Below, one piece after another: positions 10,790-21,148 of a stretch of DNA of 64,000 nt. This stretch comes from Bidens hawaiensis (taxonomy: Eukaryota; Streptophyta; Magnoliopsida; Asterales; Asteraceae). Made by a program: the position numbers and the translations under genes. Below the pieces are notes generated by a model that was not told the DNA's origin, did no database searches, and saw only the letters and a program-made list of their open reading frames with translations. The stretch spans positions 62,001-126,000 of the forward strand of contig JAIQDT010003786.1 of NCBI GenBank assembly GCA_021521415.1, in the 5' to 3' direction. Each line of letters begins with the position of its first letter. Within the stretch, counting starts at the first letter, position 1.

Positions 10790-13145
10790 TCTCTATACTG
10801 ATCATGCTTGTCCTGAGTCATTGGCTTAGTGAACGAGTCAGCCAGATTTTGATATGTGTCTACTTTGCTTATTATGATATCACCTCGTTCCAGTATTACT
10901 CGTACATAGTGGAACTAAAAATGTGCTTGGCCATGTGGTGATAATTGGGCTCTTTGGCTTGAGCAATAGCACCTGTGTTATCACATATTACGTCGATCCT
11001 TTTCCTAAACTTGGAACCAGATCGAGGTTGGCTATGAATTTCTTCATCGAAGCAGATTATGAGCGAGATACATCTCGGTCATTCTGGAAGTTAGCGTCAG
11101 TGTAACACCTTACAGTGAGCTCCTTTTCCACTCCTCCAAACACGCTTACGAGACGTCAGGTCTAGTGTATAATATAGCGTACATGACAGAGCCAATCGAT
11201 GAAGCATATGGAATTGCTTGTATGTCCATTTCCGGAGATTGCGATTTGCTAAAACGATTCCTTTAGCAATAGAACAGCTCCTATCTTAGAGCTGTCCATT
11301 GAGAAGCGTGTCATGACTTTACTTATGTATGTACTTTGACTTAGCCCTAGAAGCTGCTTAGATCTATCTCGGTAGTTCTTGATTCCTAGAATACAAGCAG
11401 CTTCTCCACGATCTTTCATTGCGAAACAAGATCCCAACCAATGCTTAACTTCCTTGAGCATAGGAATGTTGTTTCCAATTATCAGTATATCATCCACATA
11501 CAAGATGAGGAATTATATAGTGCTCCCACTAGCCTTTATGTAAACACAAGGCTTATCTTCATTTTTGATAAAACCAAACTCTTTGATTTTCTCATCAAAG
11601 TGAAGATTCCAGTTTCGAGATGTTTGCATAAAATCCACTTGCTCCCTATTGCCCGATCTTCGGGGGGTAGCTCAATCAAGTTCCAGACTTGATTGCCATG
11701 AGTAGATTGCATCTCGGCGTTCATGGATTCACGCCGTTTCTTAGATTCCGGATCTAAGATTGCAGATTTGTAGTTAGTAGTTTCGTCGCTAGACTTGGCT
11801 ACTAATATGACTTCCGGACCATCCAGATGCCATAGGTATCTAGGATTTGGTGCGGGTGTCCTACTACTTCTGCGAACGCTCGTGTTCATGTCTGACGTAT
11901 CAGCAACAACAACTTGTTGATCAGACTACAACTTCCTCAGCAGTTGTTTGTGGTTCTTGAATTTCTTCAAGATCGACAATGTAATCTCCAATTCCTCGAT
12001 CGAGAAATTCTTTCTAGAGGAAGTGGTCTTTCCTTTTGATAGAAATCATATTTGTATCATGATGAATGGAGTAATAACCGCTTTGGTTGTTGTATTTGAC
12101 GAATGCGGGAGGCGGTCATAAGGGCGAAACTCCAAAAGGAGTGAGGCAAGTTAGTTCTACACATCATTGATCGAACCATTTTTAGCAAGTTCGATTCCTC
12201 CTCTCGCTCACGCCATTATGTTGGGGTGTGCCAGGTGGAGTGAGCTGTGAAACAATTTCACACTCTTTTAGATGAGTGATGAACTTTGAGCTGAGATACT
12301 CTCCACCTCGATCTGATCGAAGTATTTTAATGCTTTTACCAAGTTGGTTTTCAACTTCGTTTTAAAACTCTTTGAACTTTTCAAAATATTCATGCTTGTG
12401 TTTTGTAAGATACACATAAGCGTATCGACTATAATCGTCGATGAAAGAAACAAAGTATCTTTCATGGTTTCTAGGCGTGGTTCTGAAAGGTCCACATACA
12501 TCAGTATGTATGATTCCTAACAGATCTCTTTCTCATTCACTTTTATGAGTGAAGGAGTCTTTGGCGAGTTGTCAGCTAAGCAAGACTCATAATTGTCAAA
12601 AGAGTCCGGTCCTGAGGATTCAAAAATCCCTTCGGATTGGAGTCTTTTAACTCTTGCCTTGCTTATGTCGCCAAGTCGGCAATGCCATAGAAATTTATCA
12701 TTGATACCAGATCTGATACGTTTTGAAAGATTATATACGTTATTATTAGTTTGAACATATATCTCATAAATACCATTTCGAGGTTTAGCCTCAAAATAAA
12801 AGATATCATTTAAGTAAGTAGAAATAGCCATGCCATTGAAAACGTACTTAGAACTTTGTTCAAACAACAACAAAACTGAAACGATGTTTCTGGTCAAACC
12901 AGTAGCATACAAGCAATTATTCAAATGAAAAACTAGGTCAGATGGACAAGTAAAATGAAATACTCCAGTTGCCAGAACTGGTACTCTCTTGTCATCTCCA
13001 ACGATGAGTTCCATGCTGCCTTTATTCAGTTTCTTCCACTTCTCAGGCTCCTGCAAGACATTAACGATGTGGAAACCACATCCGGTATCAAATACCCATG
13101 TGTTGCTAGAGACAGTGAAAAGTTTAATGACGTATATGGAAATAC
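10790..13145 (-). pseudogene. Broken copia pol: protease, integrase, truncated RT, RNase H
   Basis: Read right to left. An aspartic protease site W-V-F-D-T-G-C-G lies near 13110-13085. A pre-integrase segment L-W-H-C-R-L-G-D lies within 12517-13056. Frame-shifted integrase core pieces are at 12268-12501, ending with P-Q-H-N-G-V-S-E-R-R-N-R-T near 12230-12180. The RT start (V-W-N-L-I-E-L-P-P and G-S-K-W-I) is at 11536-11889, joined almost directly to W-N-L-H-F-D-E-K-I-K-E-F-G-F-I, so roughly 100 RT residues before the catalytic Y-V-D-D (11503) are missing. RNase H is decayed, but its C-terminal part C-D-N-T-G-A-I-A-Q-A-K-E-P is clear near 10960. Multiple stops and frameshifts; cannot be functional. 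Confidence 0.85.
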
Positions 13146-14020
13146 CTCGAGAAGTGCCTTCACATTGGCTCTCTTCATCTTGATCTCAGAAAGGTATTCG
13201 GGATAGTTTCGCATCCAGTGTCCCATTTGGTTGCATCGGTGGCACTGGCGCTCCTCAGGGGGCGGCGGTGGTATCTTTGGAACCCCTTTGTTAGCATTGT
13301 TGGCACGAGGGGCAGCAATGGTAACATTCTTCTTGCCTTTACCCTTATAACCCCGGTTCTTGGGATTAGGCTTCTTGACACCAGCAGATCGGATCATAAG
13401 AACTTGATTGGTCCTTGAAGGAATGTTCATCTCAGCCGTCTTGAGCATGTTGTGAAGCTCTGGCACTGTCTTCACCTAGCCATTCATATTGAAATTCATC
13501 ATGAACTGGTCGTATGAGCTGGGGAGAGAGTTGAGGATGAAATCCGTTGCCATCTCATCAGGCAGGGGATAATCAAGCTTCTTGAGCTGATCGATGTGCC
13601 CCTTCATCTTTAGGACATGCGCATTGACGGGAGACCCTTCTGCCATCTTGCAGCTAATGAGCTGTTTCATGGTGTCGAATCGTTCTTGATGGGCTTGTTT
13701 TTGGAACATGCCCTTGAGTTGCTCAAGCATCTCATAGGCACCAAATTCTTCCAAGCCTTTAGCAAGCTCAGAAGTCATGGTGGCTAGCATAATGCATGAG
13801 ACATCAGCCGAGTCATCCTTATGCTTCTCAAGAACTTTTCTAGCAGCGACTGTGTTGTTGCAGGCTCGGTTGGAACAGGTCCATCGAGAACATACAGGCG
13901 CTTTGCCATGGTGAGAACAAGTCTCAAGTTGCGCTGCCATTCGATGAAGTTGGTACCGTTCACTTTATCCTTCTCAATGATAGTCTTAAGGGCATAGGGT
14001 GAGTTTTCGTTTGACGACAT
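13026..14020 (-). pseudogene. Broken copia gag with a damaged zinc knuckle
   Basis: Gag starts at the ATG at 14020 (M-S-S-N-E-N-S-P-Y-A-L-K), with the family's G-x-N-F-x-x-W-x-R-N-L-R motif at about residues 22-31. A frameshift lies between about 13860 and 13930. The next frame (13940-13476) carries the conserved Y-D-Q-F-M-M-N-F-N end and stops at 13476, and another frame (13475-13026) has the basic region and knuckle. The knuckle reads C-H-R-C-N-Q-M-G-H-W-M-R-N-Y: the final Cys is Tyr, a single-base change that would abolish zinc binding. Gag would package the RNA genome in cytoplasmic particles. Confidence 0.85.
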
Positions 14021-15372
14021 ATGATTAATTAAGCAAAAGTAAATTTAATTAGTATTTTCGACGTTGTAGTCCTATTATTAATGACCCAATAACATTACTG
14101 AAATAGGAGCATGAGAATCCGGCTTCCAGTTATTAAAGGCAGCTGTAGCACACAACATTAATAAGTGGTTAGGCAGACTGACAACGATTGCCAATTATGA
14201 ATAGAGCACAATTCTCGGTTATGAGACCTATAGAGACAACGATTGTCTGTGTAGATACATTTAGCCTCATCTTTGCCCACTTTAAGTCTCCAGACAGCTT
14301 TAGCACGTAACAGGAGAGTAAAGTAATAGTTGTCCTAGTATAGTGAGGTGTGAAAGGGCCGGATGTGTCAACGAAACGCTTTCACCTTGATGGGATAGGC
14401 TAGAAAACAAGTGCGGTGCTGTAGCTCCAAACACTCGAAATTTCGAAGTATGCCTCAAGTGTGACTTGTAGTAGGATTGACATAAACTATTGGTTTTAAA
14501 TAGGGATTAATTTTAAAATTACCAAATAGAGTAAAAGTCAAATTTTACTGTATTTATTATCGGGACGAATTGATGAACCCTTTCATCTCTCGGGACACTT
14601 AGTTTTAAATAACCTATTAAAAACTAAGTTTGTCGCGATATAACTAACCAATTTTAAGTTAATAGAAAACTATTAAGTTATTAGTTTTGGAAATCAAAAC
14701 GCTTTTAATTTGCAAAACATACTTGGTTAGTAAAATGTTTATTTTTAAATTTATTTGGTATTAGGTCGGTGATATTATAATCCTATAATAAACAATCCAA
14801 GCAACCACAATAGCAAATAATAATATGTAAATCCTTATGGCCAAAAGGTGATCGGTCTCGCTAGAGCAAATTAGGGAGACCGATCGGGTCAAGGGGGTCA
14901 CAACACAAAACAACCACAAGGATGGACTTCTTCGTGCATCCCGTCATCTTGCCCGAACTCCCACTAACTCCAAGAAATCCTTGAGCTCGTCCTCGGTTAT
15001 CTTCGCGTCTTCTTTATTACAAATTTATAAACTAACAATAATTTGTCCTATTACAAATTTGAACCATCTTTATGGCCAAAAGAAAACCGAAAAATAAATA
15101 ATAACCATTTACAACTTTTGAACCATCCATATGGCCAAACACAAGCTCAACAACCAAACACAACCAAACAAACATAGGTCGGGGCCGGATTTACATATTC
15201 AAAATAAATAAAATTTCGGGTCGTTTTGACTTGGTCAAATAAAATAAACAAAACTTTGTCCAAATCAAAATCACTTGAAAATAAAGCTAGATAAAAAATT
15301 TAAACGATTTAAAGTTTAAGATGTAGATCCGGTTTAAAACAAACCGGGATCAACTTGTACGTTGTAATCGCG
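14021..15372 (-). other. 5' leader of the nested copia element
   Basis: A 1.3-kb gag leader between primer site and gag ATG, AT-rich with no open frame of note. The phrase 'tatggccaaa' recurs four times (near 14838, 15071 and 15130, with variants), suggesting small internal duplications. Confidence 0.5.
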
Positions 15373-15384
15373 GCTCTGATACCA
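15373..15384 (-). promoter_or_regulatory. Primer-binding site (initiator tRNA-Met type)
   Basis: gctctgatacca on the plus strand is TGGTATCAGAGC on the minus strand, one base from the end of the right LTR. This is the standard copia priming site and fixes the element's direction. Confidence 0.93.
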
Positions 15385-15385
15385 C

Positions 15386-16349
15386 TGTTGGGTTTCAACG
15401 GTGGTTCGGAACGAAAACGGTCAAACTATTTTAATCCGTTTTAGTAATTATTTCGTTTCGATAAATATTAACCAATATTAATATATATACATATAAACGA
15501 ACTATAAAAACGCAGCGGACGATTAAACGAACCAAAAAACCGAAACCCAAAACCCGGATCCGATTACAACGTTAAACGAGTACAATTAAACATAAATAAT
15601 AAACAACCATAGATTAGTTTGTCGATATACCTTGGTTATCGAAACCGGGAAGACACCGAGGGCTTAACGAATGAAGCTAGATGACACAATCAAAGAAGCC
15701 AATAACTCCGGTGACGGCGACAGCTAGTGACGACGACGGCGGAGATGGCTGTTCCGGTGATAAACTGCTGCGGCGGCTCAGATATTCCAGAAACACAGCT
15801 CCGACAGTTGCTGAGTACAAATAGGTGGCCGGAAAGGCGTGTGGACGACTGAGATGGTTATCCGGTGGTCGGAAAACAACCACCGGAAAAACGGGTTCGT
15901 CGGAGAACAGCCGTAGGTGGATAGACAAAGGCAGGGAGCATCACTAGAGATTAATAATGGACCGTAGTGGTGGTGTGCAACTTCTAATAGCCGGAGAAGA
16001 TGATTTGGATGAAATTCCGGTGGCCGGAATTGGTCGCCGGAAAACCGACTGCCGGAATGCGGCGCCGGAGTTGGAGGTGGATGTTAGGGTTTGTTATCTT
16101 TTTGTTATAATATTATCATATTCTATATATAGTAGTATTATTAGGGTTTAATCAAATTAAATTAATTTGGGCTTGAGCCCAATTAACCAAACAAAGCCTT
16201 TAACTATCATCCAGTCCATCTAATTGATTGTGTCGGCCCAATTAACATTTAAGTGGGTTTATGATTCGTTACCCCCGGTGTAACTCATACAGGGTGATAT
16301 TCAGGTCGGTCCGCGTTGACTTGACCCGAACCGACCATTAAATCCAACA
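15386..16349 (-). repeat. 5' LTR of the nested copia element
   Basis: 964 bp, collinear with 8948-9907. It carries an extra roughly ten-base GC block near 16059 and lacks a nine-base duplication (cgattaaac) present in the left LTR. Confidence 0.9.
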
Positions 16350-17130
16350 CATCCACACCCTTTTACTCCCTTGAACATTCGTTTCAATGTCCACCGATCC
16401 CCATGATCCAAATTTTTAACCCCTTCAAACAATAACTAGTTCGTACTTAGAATGTTCTTTTTTGACTTAGGGTTGTAACTCACATATGGTATTTTTCTTA
16501 AATTTCCACTCACTAGTACCCATACTTCTCCTCACCCTTGTAAAAACATAAATCATTTGATCCTTCTGGGGTTGCACCCCATAACCTCGTTTAAATATCT
16601 TAAAAAGTTACTGATTACCGGTTACATGATACTTTTTGAGTAGATCACCAAAACCTCGTTTAAATATCTTAAAATGTTACTTATTACCGGTTACATGATA
16701 CTTTTTAAGTGGATCAATATACCAAATTGAATCATAATTTCTGCCGTAGGTTCCAATGATAATATAATCAATTCCAGGTGGGATAACAAAATCTTTAACA
16801 TACTTACTTGGACAGAATGATGAGATTTGGCCGATCTCATGACAATAGTAACAAGCCCCCCCCCCCCCCCCCCCCTTCTTTGGCCTACCCACTGATTGCT
16901 TCAAATTTCCCTCCGACATCTATGGCCAAAAACCGTTCTGGTTTCTCGACTTCTCCTAATCCAGGCATACTGGTAATCGTCCTGAAACGCCATACTTAAC
17001 TCTCCTCTAGATGGCCCCTTGTAACCATCAAGCAAAACAACCTCTGGTCGAACACCCACCGAACTTTTGACCCTGTACCGATATTAACAACGCTCATACC
17101 TTGGGAATCCTCCTGGCAATCAGAGAGTGT
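16350..17130 (-). pseudogene. Decayed gag/protease-like ORF of the old copia element, with zinc knuckle
   Basis: The clearest part (16677-16919) has C-Y-Y-C-H-E-I-G-Q-I-S-S-F-C, a CCHC knuckle with the His replaced by Gln. It is followed by D-S-I-W-Y-I-D and K-K-Y-H-V-T-G-N-K, which resembles the copia protease pattern W-x-x-D-S-G-A-S-x-H-M-T-G-N with the catalytic Ser-Gly lost. This layout also resembles plant CCHC zinc-finger genes derived from copia gag-protease. A roughly 60-bp segment around 'aaacctcgtttaaatatctt' is duplicated at 16590-16690. A 19-base C run gives a poly-Gly stretch before the knuckle. Frameshifts are frequent. Confidence 0.5.
16856..16874. repeat. Poly-C tract (19 bases)
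   Basis: An uninterrupted C run. On the minus strand it encodes glycines directly before the zinc knuckle. Such a run is slippage-prone, and its exact length may be an assembly artefact. Confidence 0.85.
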
Positions 17131-17143
17131 GGCTCTAATACCA
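17131..17143 (-). promoter_or_regulatory. Primer-binding site of the old copia element
   Basis: ggctctaatacca is the complement of TGGTATTAGAGCC, one mismatch from the tRNA-Met site, one base from the right LTR. Confidence 0.85.
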
Positions 17144-17144
17144 C

Positions 17145-18506
17145 TATTGGTCCCATCTTGATCATTAAACTTTTGATCACGAACATTCTTCTTAGATTCC
17201 ATAGCTAACAAGACAATATATACTATATATAAAGCATGAGTGAGGGACCTCTTAAATTGTAAGAGGTAGTAAACTTGTTGCTTTTAGTACAAAGTATAAT
17301 GCATAAAATTAAGACATTTTAGGGGCAATTTTGTATTTTGACAATTTTGACTTTTAGCAAATGCAAAATCTTACGGTTTATTTTTAATTTATTCAAAAAT
17401 AAATACAAGTTTGGTTCTTTAACTTTAATCATATTTTATTAATTTATATAATAGTTATATATATACCCCTTATTTTAAACCAACTACCCCGACGACGTTT
17501 AAACGTTTATAACATTTTCACACGCTAATATTTTTTTTAAAAACATTATACCATTATAACGAGTATTTTATTCTCTTTAATTTGAGTATGGTATTGCTAT
17601 ACTTTTTTTCATTCAAAAACTTAACATGTAACGTAATTACTATTAAAGATCGGCAAACGAATCGAGCGGGTTCGGTCGTTCGGGTCATGGGTCTAAAAGG
17701 TTAAGGTTGGAATGAGTCGATACAAAAAGATTAATTCGGTTTGGGTCAGGACGGGTTTGGGTTGAAATGAGTCAAGTCATAACGAATTTCGGTTAGAAAA
17801 TTATCAAGCGGAACGTGTTACGGGTCAAAGGGAGTTCAATGTAGCCTTAAGTGCGCACCAACGGCTGACTGAGCGTGCACAATCGTTGTGTGACGTACTT
17901 ACTAACACCGGTTAAGATTCCAATGTCGCAATACGAGTATAATATCGTTGGGTTACGCGCGTATTATTATGGAGTCACGCACATACAGAGACAGTAACAC
18001 CGGTTAAGCGTCCGATGTCATGTTTGCGTGCATACCTCGCCGCATCGCGCGGGCACGCAGCTAGTTTTACACAATAGTGAACATTCAAGTATTAAACACC
18101 ACTTGTAATCAAACAAGAACTTAGATTAACTAAACAAATATGATAATTGTTGTTACAGACTTCTTTTTTGATATAAACTATATAAATTGTATGAAACGTC
18201 AAGGCGGTTTAGGGTTGGACGCTTATCTCTCTTAACCGTTTGAAAGCAGTTATGGATAAACAAAATTTAAACAATCACCCTAACTTCATGGAACATGATT
18301 TCCGTTTATCATATTATATGTTTGCTGGCCTGAGGCCCAAACAAACGTTAACCATCGGACCACACAAACCTTAACTGGCCTGAATGAGTTTCTGCACAAA
18401 TGGGGTCCAAAGCAAACACACCAAAGTAAAAAAACATTGTTTAACATACTAACTTGACGATACTATAAGCAAAAGGAACAAAATTCTAATGAATTATCGG
18501 GTAGCA
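17145..18506 (-). repeat. 5' LTR of the old copia element, split by a Helitron
   Basis: 17145-17216 matches the start of the left LTR and 18065-18506 matches its remainder. The first bases are TATTGG rather than TGTTGG, a terminal G-to-A change. Confidence 0.87.
17217..18064 (+). mobile_element. Non-autonomous Helitron, about 850 bp
   Basis: The 3' end reads ccgcatcgcgcgggcacgca followed by gCTAG and then T, the classic plant Helitron terminus: a GC-rich hairpin just before CTRR, inserted before a T. The 5' end tactatatataaagcatgag matches the common TCTATACTATATATAAAGCATGAG start except that the terminal TC reads TA. There are no inverted repeats or TSD, as expected. The paralogous LTR at 7745-7770 lacks the insert and gives an empty-site comparison. 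No Rep/helicase coding is present. Confidence 0.85.
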
Positions 18507-18511
18507 AATAG

Positions 18512-19339
18512 GTTTTAATCCCTTTTAAAATGCGTGCATGAGTGCCGGTGTATGAGTACAACACACCATGTAACCTCACACACGACATGTTCATTTGTCT
18601 TGTCTATTGCGCATTACTTCATACCCACTGCGCCGCTAGGTCTAAGCGTACCAAGTCAACCATAGATGCAACCTTTCAGTCGCTTCACACCATCCTGCTT
18701 AGGCATAACACCACGTTGTTATGCGCGCATGCAGATGACCTGCACATGAGGTTAAAAGTACAAATGCACAACTCTCAAAACAGCTTGTGATGGCATGTAC
18801 CTATAAAGTACCCATGTACCTATAAAGTACGTTATCAAAGAGCCACTATAGCAACACTCTTTAGGTTGTCCACTTGTTTCTCCTAATAAGGACTATACAT
18901 AATAGGTGTTTCTCCTTCTAAGCAACTTTAAGTTTTTCTCCTTTTACTATATGCGACATGAAAACCTCAATCCACTTATTTCCAAACTTTATCAACTTTG
19001 GTTTTTCCACCAACTATACTTCGAGTATCAATATGTTTATTGATAACTAGATTGTTTTTACCCGGTGTGTTGCGCTGTGACAGTTTGTAAAACCCCAATG
19101 TTGAAACCCGGGCGTTGGTTAAACCCGAGAGTTACAACGATGAATCGACACAAATTTGGTTAGTACCGGCTGCGTTCGTTATGATAAAGACACAATTGCT
19201 AAAATTTGATCGTTAAAACCCAAAAATTTAATTCGTCAAATTAACATATAAAAATGTTAAAATATAAGTAAACAAAAAATTTAAGACGATGTCTACTTAG
19301 TTGGTAAAACCCAAGCGTTGTCTCTCCTGAGCATTGAGG
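18512..19339. other. Gene-free stretch
   Basis: An 82-codon plus-strand frame at 18542-18790 has no recognisable motif. A direct repeat of catgtacctataaagtac lies near 18796-18830. Nothing else is identifiable. Confidence 0.45.
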
Positions 19340-19660
19340 TGGTAACTTGAAATAAATTCAGTCGGTTTTGATTATGTACTTTATGGTACTGTAACTAAAA
19401 AATGAAAAAAATATAAAAATTGAGGTGGACCAACGATCGGTCGGGGGGTCGGTAAACTTGCACATTGGTAAAACGAAGTGTTGTCGGTCATGGATTTAAA
19501 ATAAGGCTGTGAGTCTACGTGAACTCGGTCGGTTTCTTTCATGTCTGTTATGGTTCCAGAACTAAAACAAAAAAAATATGACGTTTGGTCAGTTTCCATT
19601 ACGCTTATTATGGTAACTGAACTAAAAAAAATCACCGACCATGACGGTGCTGTCAAGTGA
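19340..19660 (-). repeat. Degenerate repeat related to 4096-4625, inverted
   Basis: On the minus strand, three or four units follow the pattern ttttagtt-c-gg-accataa-...-aaaccgaccgagttc, the same unit type as at 4096-4625. Confidence 0.5.
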
Positions 19661-19690
19661 CCCAATAGATTACTTGTAACACCAAAGTTC

Positions 19691-19693
<3 letters not shown>

Positions 19694-19746
<53 letters not shown>
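19694..19746. repeat. (TA)n microsatellite
   Basis: About 26 TA dinucleotides, directly abutting the fold-back element on its left. Confidence 0.92.
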
Positions 19747-19748
<2 letters not shown>

Positions 19749-20393
19749 GTGAGATCTAGAAAGAACTCCTCTTAAAGAGAGAACTAGAGAATTAGTAAAG
19801 AATTATTTTTAACTATTTTTAAAAAATTATTTTGTGATTTTTTTCTTTTCTCCTTCTAATAAGATGATATTGTTCCTAAAAAAATAAAAATTTAAAAAAA
19901 ATAAAAAAAAGAACCGTCGATGTAATGCATATGTGCATTAATGTGTATTTTATATATAAAATAGTGTTTTATTGCATATAATACAACACACATACATTAT
20001 CTAATACACACTAATAATTGTATGCAAAATACATTATTGCATATATGTAATACAACAATAACGCACATATGCACTATATCGTTTTTTTTAATTTTTGTAT
20101 ATAATATAACACTATTGCAAATATACAATAAAACAACTATATATATGTTATTCAACACTATTTCAAATATCAAAATGCACACTATTGCACATATGCATTA
20201 TAAAAAAAATCGGTGTATTGCATATATGCATTACTCGTTAATTTTTTTAATTTTTATATTTTTTGTGGTGAAGAATAACAACTATAAGAAGGATGAAAGA
20301 AAAAAAAATTGAAAAATATTTTTTTTAATTAAATTAAAAATATTTCATTATTAGTTCTCTCCATAAAATGAAGTTCTCTCATGATCCTCTCCC
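19747..20393. mobile_element. Fold-back MITE-like element between TA microsatellites, 647 bp
   Basis: The left end GGGTGAGATCTAGAAAGAAC and the complement of the right end, GGGAGAGGATCATGAGAGAAC, form imperfect terminal inverted repeats. Both ends abut (TA)n tracts, as in Micron-like elements and TA-targeting MITEs. The interior is rich in variants of gcacatatgcat and has no credible ORF. Superfamily cannot be assigned. Confidence 0.6.
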
Positions 20394-20420
20394 TATATAT
20401 ATATATATATATATATATAT
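20394..20420. repeat. (TA)n microsatellite
   Basis: About 13 TA dinucleotides abutting the fold-back element on its right. Confidence 0.9.
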
Positions 20421-21148
20421 GTCATTTTCCATTTTGTGTAGGGTGATGACTTATTTTCTTTTAATAATATTTTATTTACTTATTCAACAACTTGGGATGC
20501 TGACTTGTAGATTTACTAACTTTTTTTTTTGTTAGAATGTTTTAAAATAACGTTTGAGGTGCCAAAATTGATAAGGCTTGATCTTTGATGATCAGGTCGT
20601 TCTCGTGGATTCAATGAGTCGCCAACAACCTCATTTAATTCGTTATTCGACACATCTATGGTAGTTGATTTGATGAACAATTGAACAAGACCCTACTCGG
20701 ATTTTTTTTATGTTGACTCTCTCCCTTTGGGAGGACAGAACCAGGTCACTCTTATCCAAATTTTTTTGGCTCAAAGTACTAAAGATTTATTATTATATCC
20801 TAAATTATATTTTAAACAAAATAATTTGGGGAAATTTTGTATTTTGTAAGCTAAACATTTGGTAATCTAAAATATTAACCTAAGCACGTTTTGAACGCAA
20901 TCCGTCACTCATTTCCGTACGCAACCCCTTAAGAATAACACACTCATTTTATACTAGATATTTGTATTTCAATACCATATCTCTTTAAAAAAATTTTCTA
21001 AAACAAAAGGTAATAATAATAAAATCTAATTAACTTATCGTATATTTCATTGTTCTACTAACACTTTTATGTGTGTTTTTGGTACTCCACGGGCAACAAA
21101 CAGAAGTGACTTTGCGGGTGAACGCGTGTTTTTCTACTTATCCTACGT
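20421..21148. other. Gene-free AT-rich stretch
   Basis: No motif, repeat pair or element end recognised. The 5' end of the LINE may reach into the last ~100 bases, but no boundary is visible. Confidence 0.4.

Larger units (their letters stand above)
8943..16354 (-). mobile_element. Ty1/copia retrotransposon (Tnt1/Tork-like), minus strand
   Basis: LTRs at 8948-9907 (960 bp) and 15386-16349 (964 bp) start TGTTGGGTTTCAACGG and end AAATCCAACA. CGTCC before the left LTR and CATCC after the right LTR form a TSD with one mismatch. The primer site next to the right LTR shows minus-strand orientation. gag lies at 13026-14020 and pol at about 10790-13056. The LTRs differ by roughly 4% on hand comparison, plus a 9-bp and a ~10-bp indel. 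The coding part is heavily damaged, including loss of most of the reverse transcriptase. Confidence 0.93.
7684..18511 (-). mobile_element. Non-autonomous copia-type LTR element with nested insertions, TSD AATAG
   Basis: Left LTR is 7689-8185 (497 bp) and right LTR is 17145-18506 (514 bp once the Helitron is removed). AATAG at 7684-7688 recurs exactly at 18507-18511. Next to the right LTR is ggctctaatacca, the complement of a TGGTATTAGAGCC primer site, so the element reads on the minus strand with its 5' LTR on the right. A polypurine tract (complement of ttctcccctctaa) adjoins the left LTR at 8186. Without the nested copia, only about 1.56 kb of interior remains. That interior has gene-like fragments but no polymerase, so it needed enzymes supplied in trans. 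The LTRs are visibly more diverged than those of the nested copia, as expected for the older host. Confidence 0.88.

Noticed and set aside
20022..20312. 96-codon ORF with repeated H-I-C-N-T-T-I-T-H-I-C
   Set aside because: It is the translation of gcacatatgcat-type repeats inside the fold-back element; both strands open similar frames.
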